A DNA stretch of 64,000 bases from Flavobacterium ginsenosidimutans (GTDB lineage: Bacteria > Bacteroidota > Bacteroidia > Flavobacteriales > Flavobacteriaceae), in NCBI RefSeq assembly GCF_003254625.1, contig NZ_QJRJ01000081.1:62001-126000 (forward strand). Direction: 5' to 3'. The notes beneath the pieces are model-generated. The model saw only the letters and a program-made list of their open reading frames with translations. It was not told where the DNA came from and searched no databases. This document shows positions 59,970 through 64,000 of this stretch, piece by piece. The translations under genes were made by a program, and so were the position numbers. Numbering within the stretch: the stretch's first letter is position 1; every line of letters starts with the position of its first letter.

Positions 59970-62363
59970 ATGTCAACTCGAAAAATTTTATTTGCCTGTT
60001 TGTTTTTTTTATTTACGTTTGTATCATTTTCCCAGCAAAATCAAGGCTTTATGGTGTCTGGAAAAGTTGTTGAAAATTCTGGAGAGACAATTCCGTTTGC
60101 AACGGTTATTATTGAAAAAACGGATTTAAGTGTGATTTCCGATGAAAATGGGAATTATATTTTCAAAAATGTAGCACCAGGAAAATATGCTCTAAAAATT
60201 TCCGCAATCGGGTTTGCAGTTCAGAAAAAACAGATCGAAGTTTCGGCAAGTAATTTAGATGTTTCGATTAAAATGGAAAGTGAATTGCAAGAGTTAGAAA
60301 GTGTAACTGTACTTGGAAGATCTCAAACAGAAAAAGTAAATAAACAAGCTTACAGTGTAACTGCAATAGATGCTAGAAAGCTTCACAATTCAACTTTAGA
60401 TTTATCTCATGCATTAGATCGCGTTTCGGGTGTGCGTAACCGTGAAGCGGGTGGAGTAGGTTCTAGATCGGAGCTTTCGATTAATGGATTTTCAGGAAAT
60501 CAGATTAAAGTTTTTATTGACGGAGTTCCGATGGATAATTTTGGATCTTCTTTTCAGATGAATAATATTCCGATCAATTTAGCTGATCGTGTAGAAGTTT
60601 ATAAAGGTGTTGTGCCAATTTGGTTGGGTGGAGACGCTTTAGGCGGAGCCATTAATATTGTAACAAATAGTAAACCTAGAACTTTTATTGACGCTTCTTA
60701 TTCGTTCGGATCATTTAATACACATCGTTCAAGTATTAATGCTGGATATACTGCAAAAAGCGGTTTTACAACAGAAATTAATGCTTTTCAAAACTATTCA
60801 GATAATAATTATTGGGTAAATGTTGATGTCGCAGATTTAAATACTGGAGCTTATTTTCCGAACCAGAGAGTGAGACGTTTTCACGATAAATACCGTAATG
60901 AAACCGTGATTTTCAACATTGGAATAACTGGAAAAAAATACGCGGATAAATTAATGATCGGATTTACCGGTGGTGAAAACAAAGCAGATATTCAAACCGG
61001 AGCCAGAATGGTAAGCGTTTTTGGTCAGATTTATAGAAAAGGAAGTATTGTAATGCCAACTTTGAAATATCAGGTTAGAGATTTATTTACAAAAGGGCTG
61101 AATGTAAATGTTACAGGAAATTACAATTTTGGTTACGAACAGAATATAGATACTGTTTTTAGAAGATACAATTGGTTTGGCGATTATAAAGAATATGATG
61201 GCGATGGAGGAGAAAGAAGCCGAACACTCCGCAAGTTTTACAATAATAATGGTGTGGCAACGGCCAATGCTACTTATACACTTAATGACAGACATTCGTT
61301 TATGGTCAATAATACGTTTAATACGTTTGATCGTAAGGAAAGTGACGAATTAGTTCCAGAATCTTTGGTGTATAAACAGCCTAAGAAAACGCAAAAAAAC
61401 GTTTTGGGATTAGGTTATAAATTAGATTACAATCAAAAATGGAGTACTTCTTTATTTTTAAAAGATTACTCATTAAAAACTACTTATTCAAGAAGTTATA
61501 ATCCGTCTGGAAATACAGGAGATATTGCTTATCAAAAATATGTAGATCACACTTCTACAACAGGATATGGCGCTGCTACGAGTTATTATTTAAGACATAA
61601 TCTTCAGATTAAAGCTTCTTATGAAAAGACTTATAGACTTCCAACTCCAGAGGAAATCTTTGGTAATGTCAATGACAATTTAGAAGGAAACCTTTCTTTA
61701 AAACCTGAAACAAGTAACAACTACAATTTAGGAGCAAGCTATCAGACAAGTTTTAATGAAAAAAACGCCTTGTCATTTGATGTGAATCTTTTGCATAGAA
61801 ATGCCACTGACTTTATTCGTGCGACATTAAACAATAATCAAACCATGACCACAAATGTCAACCAAGGAAAAGTGACGAATTATGGTATTGATGGCGAAAT
61901 TAGATATTCATACAGCAATCGTTTTACAGCTGGTTTGAATACGACTTATCAAAATATTCGAAACATGACCGAATATGAGCCAGATCAAAATTATGTATCT
62001 CCATTTTATAAAGACAGAATTCCAAATATGCCTTATTTGTTTGGAAATGCAGATGCTACAATGTTCTTTAATAATGTTTGGAAAAAAGGTAACAATTTGT
62101 CTGTAGGCTATAATCTGCTATATGTTCACACGTATTATTTGTCATGGCCAAGCATGGGAAGCAAGGACAGTAAACTAGAAATTCCGCAACAATTCAGCCA
62201 CGATTTAAATGCGGTTTATACAATGGCAAACGGAAAATACAATATCGCTTTAGAATGTAAAAATCTTTTAGATAATAAGCTTTACGACAATTTTTCATTG
62301 CAAAAACCAAGCAGAGCTTTTTACATCAAGTTTAGATATTATTTCAGTAAATCAAACAATTAA
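59970..62363 (+). CDS. TonB-dependent receptor (XusA-like siderophore receptor)
   Basis: A 797-residue outer-membrane receptor. Signal peptide about 1-21. A carboxypeptidase-regulatory-like domain covers about 28-110 (VSGKVVENSGETIPFATVIIEKTDLSVISDENGNYIF), the plug about 115-235 (ALDRVSGVRNREAGGVGSRSELSINGFSGNQIKVFIDGVPMD, LGGAINIV), and a 22-strand barrel the rest, ending with an aromatic residue region FYIKFRYYFS. It would take up an iron complex or siderophore using TonB energy. The next two genes encode a DUF4374 lipoprotein and a PepSY membrane protein, the composition of the XusABC xenosiderophore locus of Bacteroides. The adjacent AraC regulator supports an iron role. Confidence 0.92.
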   Translation: MSTRKILFACLFFLFTFVSFSQQNQGFMVSGKVVENSGETIPFATVIIEKTDLSVISDENGNYIFKNVAPGKYALKISAIGFAVQKKQIEVSASNLDVSIKMESELQELESVTVLGRSQTEKVNKQAYSVTAIDARKLHNSTLDLSHALDRVSGVRNREAGGVGSRSELSINGFSGNQIKVFIDGVPMDNFGSSFQMNNIPINLADRVEVYKGVVPIWLGGDALGGAINIVTNSKPRTFIDASYSFGSFNTHRSSINAGYTAKSGFTTEINAFQNYSDNNYWVNVDVADLNTGAYFPNQRVRRFHDKYRNETVIFNIGITGKKYADKLMIGFTGGENKADIQTGARMVSVFGQIYRKGSIVMPTLKYQVRDLFTKGLNVNVTGNYNFGYEQNIDTVFRRYNWFGDYKEYDGDGGERSRTLRKFYNNNGVATANATYTLNDRHSFMVNNTFNTFDRKESDELVPESLVYKQPKKTQKNVLGLGYKLDYNQKWSTSLFLKDYSLKTTYSRSYNPSGNTGDIAYQKYVDHTSTTGYGAATSYYLRHNLQIKASYEKTYRLPTPEEIFGNVNDNLEGNLSLKPETSNNYNLGASYQTSFNEKNALSFDVNLLHRNATDFIRATLNNNQTMTTNVNQGKVTNYGIDGEIRYSYSNRFTAGLNTTYQNIRNMTEYEPDQNYVSPFYKDRIPNMPYLFGNADATMFFNNVWKKGNNLSVGYNLLYVHTYYLSWPSMGSKDSKLEIPQQFSHDLNAVYTMANGKYNIALECKNLLDNKLYDNFSLQKPSRAFYIKFRYYFSKSNN

Positions 62364-62387
62364 TTTTTAATACAAATACATAATACA

Positions 62388-63620
62388 ATGAAAAAAAGTA
62401 CCACATTAGCTTTATTATCAGCTGTTTTAGCTTTTACAGCTTTTTCTTGCAGCAGTGATTCTGATAAATCAGGAGGAGAAACTGGCGGAGGAACCGATAC
62501 TGGGAAAACGAAATATATTATTACTGCAACAACTGGAGCTGCAGGAATTGCAGATTATTTATTGACTGCAGACGATGTTTCAACTGGAACAATTACAACT
62601 ACAGGAAACGGATTGGAGCAAGACGGAACGTATCGTTACTATATTACAGCACAAAATAATTTCTTCAGTTTGCTTTACGGACAAGGAAATCCAGGAGCTG
62701 TAACAACTTATAATTTAAATTCAGAAGGAAAATTAGTTAAGAAATCTGATTTTCAAGCGGAAACTGTACATGTGTTCGCGGCTGTAAATACGGATATTTT
62801 GACAGTTAAAGTTCCAAGAAGCGGTGCTTCAATTGCTTCAATGTATAAAATTGATGCTGTAAACTCACTTATTACGGGTGAAGCTCAACAAGATACTAAA
62901 GTATTAGCTGGGAATGGAGAAAGAGCTTTCTTTACTTGGGCAACTCAAGTGGGAGAAAAAGTGTATATGCCTTATATGAGTATTAAAGGAGACGGAGTAG
63001 ATAACTTTGGAACTGCAAATCCAGATAGTACTTGGGTTGCGGTTTATAACTACCCAGAATTGAAATTAGAAAAAGTAATCAAAGATAACAGAACAAGTTA
63101 TTTAGGAGCTTATTTCACAAACGGATTATTTCAGGATGAAAATGGAGATGCTTACGGTTTCTCAGGTGCAATCGCTACGAGCAATTCTGTAATGACTTCT
63201 ACAAAACCTTCAGCTGTTGTTAAAATCAAAAAAGGAACTACAGAGTTTGATCAATCGTACTTCTTTAACGTTCAAGAAAAATCTGGCGGATATAAAATTT
63301 CTTCTACAACTTATATTTCAAAAGGTAAATTCTTACTGTTAATGTACGGAAATGTTGGAAAAAATAGCGGAACTGTAAAAATGGCAATTGCTGATGTTTA
63401 CAACCAAACATTTACTTGGGTAACAAATGCTCCAGAAACATTAACTTCTGTAACAAGCCGTTACAACATTACTTCAGAAGATGGAAGTTCTGCAATTGTG
63501 GGTATCAATACTCCTGACGGAAACTGGATTTACTCAATCAACGGTACAACTGCTGTTGCAACAAAAGGTATGAAAGTTGAAGGCGGACAAATTACTGCAA
63601 TTCAAAAATTGAAATACTAA
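62388..63620 (+). CDS. DUF4374 surface lipoprotein (XusB-like)
   Basis: A 410-residue lipoprotein: signal with lipobox FSC (Cys21), then an Asp/Gly/Thr-rich linker as in surface-exported Bacteroidota lipoproteins. The remainder is repetitive beta structure with Gly-rich turns (LLTADDVSTGTITTTGNGL, FTWATQVGEKVYMPYMSIKG), consistent with a beta-propeller of family DUF4374. In Bacteroides thetaiotaomicron the DUF4374 member XusB binds siderophores at the surface and hands them to the receptor; that parallel is from memory. It lies 24 bp downstream of the TonB receptor gene, and a terminator-like hairpin follows. Confidence 0.82.
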   Translation: MKKSTTLALLSAVLAFTAFSCSSDSDKSGGETGGGTDTGKTKYIITATTGAAGIADYLLTADDVSTGTITTTGNGLEQDGTYRYYITAQNNFFSLLYGQGNPGAVTTYNLNSEGKLVKKSDFQAETVHVFAAVNTDILTVKVPRSGASIASMYKIDAVNSLITGEAQQDTKVLAGNGERAFFTWATQVGEKVYMPYMSIKGDGVDNFGTANPDSTWVAVYNYPELKLEKVIKDNRTSYLGAYFTNGLFQDENGDAYGFSGAIATSNSVMTSTKPSAVVKIKKGTTEFDQSYFFNVQEKSGGYKISSTTYISKGKFLLLMYGNVGKNSGTVKMAIADVYNQTFTWVTNAPETLTSVTSRYNITSEDGSSAIVGINTPDGNWIYSINGTTAVATKGMKVEGGQITAIQKLKY

Positions 63621-63630
63621 TATTTTTTTA

Positions 63631-63667
63631 CTGTAAGTCCTTATTTTATGAGGGCTTACAGTTTTTT
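63631..63667 (+). terminator. Terminator-like hairpin inside the siderophore operon
   Basis: CTGTAAGTCCT (63631-63641) pairs with 63651-63661 with one wobble over a 9-nt loop, followed by TTTTTT (63662-63667). It lies between the DUF4374 gene and the PepSY gene, so read-through may be partial. Confidence 0.75.
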
Positions 63668-63693
63668 CATTTATCCTATTTATCTATCCAATT

Positions 63694-64000
63694 ATGTTTT
63701 CTTCTTCAAAACCGAATAATAAGAAAAAAAGTAAAAAGTCGCTTTTTAAGCGTATTATGGCCTGGCTGCATTTGTGGCTCGGTTTGGCATCTGGAATCAT
63801 TGTAGTAATTGTCAGTCTAACAGGCTGTATTTATGTTTTTGAAAATGAAATTAAAGATTTTATTGAAGACTGGCGTTTTGTAAAACCTCAGAAAGAAGCA
63901 TTTTTGCTGCCTTCGCAATTAGTCTCAATTGCTGATAAAAAAATGAAAGACAAAAAAGCTACAAGTGTCACTTTTGGCGCAAAAGATGAAGCTGCAATTG
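63694..64000 (+). CDS. PepSY-associated TM protein (XusC-like), cut by window end
   Basis: Only the first 102 codons are present. After a basic N-terminus, WLHLWLGLASGIIVVIVSLTG (about residues 24-44) is the first TM helix with the hallmark of PepSY_TM iron-uptake reductases, followed by CIYVFENEIKDFIEDWRFV. Family members are inner-membrane proteins of about 380-500 residues, proposed to reduce ferric siderophores. The order receptor, DUF4374, PepSY matches XusABC. The 73-bp gap before it holds a terminator-like hairpin. Confidence 0.85.
   Translation, partial: MFSSSKPNNKKKSKKSLFKRIMAWLHLWLGLASGIIVVIVSLTGCIYVFENEIKDFIEDWRFVKPQKEAFLLPSQLVSIADKKMKDKKATSVTFGAKDEAAI

Noticed and set aside
1..64000. 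tRNA, rRNA, transposase, integrase or phage structural genes
   Set aside because: I looked in the gaps and frames and saw none, so the accessory block cannot be tied to a specific mobile element from this window alone.

Overview
The window looks like chromosomal DNA from a Flavobacterium-type bacterium (Bacteroidota, F. johnsoniae-like). The DNA is AT-rich, Shine-Dalgarno sites are largely absent, and several genes have the Bacteroidota -7 promoter box TAnnTTTG. Lipoproteins and OmpA-like barrels are common, TonB/PepSY and RND/TolC systems are present, and intergenic gaps carry typical flavobacterial dispersed repeats. No tRNA, rRNA, CRISPR array, transposase or prophage was seen. Family names come from reading motifs, not from database searches.

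Layout. 0-3.7 kb: a GH71/99-like lipoprotein and a GH97 enzyme, probably the tail of a polysaccharide utilisation locus that begins outside the window. 4-7 kb: an outer-membrane barrel, then a MarR regulator and MATE pump with matching palindromic operators. 7.3-12.8 kb: unknown membrane proteins, a deoxyinosine glycosylase, an AraC regulator, an FAD oxidoreductase and an iron-permease-like protein. 12.8-18.3 kb: a large AsmA-like protein and an MlaE-MlaF-MlaD lipid transporter. 18.4-21.8 kb: a GH130 phosphorylase overlapping a two-domain glycosyltransferase gene. 22-26 kb: small genes (DUF1328, DinB, DoxX, GNAT, Crp/Fnr). 26.2-28.5 kb: a secreted protein with three long internal repeats. 28.9-35.9 kb: a TetR-controlled MFP-RND-TolC pump with an unannotated 37-residue membrane peptide after the pump gene and a row of TetR-like operators in front.

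35.9-42.5 kb is accessory in character. It holds two tandem repeat arrays, a structured-RNA-like element, orphan small genes, and a DUF4365 nuclease-like gene next to a putative AbiC-type abortive-infection membrane protein. This pair is the best candidate for a little-described defence module.

42.7-48.7 kb: a second RND system in the order TolC-RND-MFP, with an EF-hand-like loop in the pump and non-AcrB proton-relay residues. It diverges from a LytS/LytTR two-component pair followed by two tandem PepSY-like proteins (48.9-51.7 kb). 51.8-58.3 kb: two short-chain dehydrogenases, an AraC regulator, a 2H phosphoesterase, a CocE-like hydrolase and a small receiver-like protein. 58.8-64 kb: a PchR-like AraC regulator divergent from a TonB receptor, a DUF4374 lipoprotein and a PepSY membrane protein cut by the window edge. 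This last set is the order of the XusABC xenosiderophore uptake locus, with a 21-bp-spaced direct-repeat operator in the shared promoter and an apparent terminator before the last gene.
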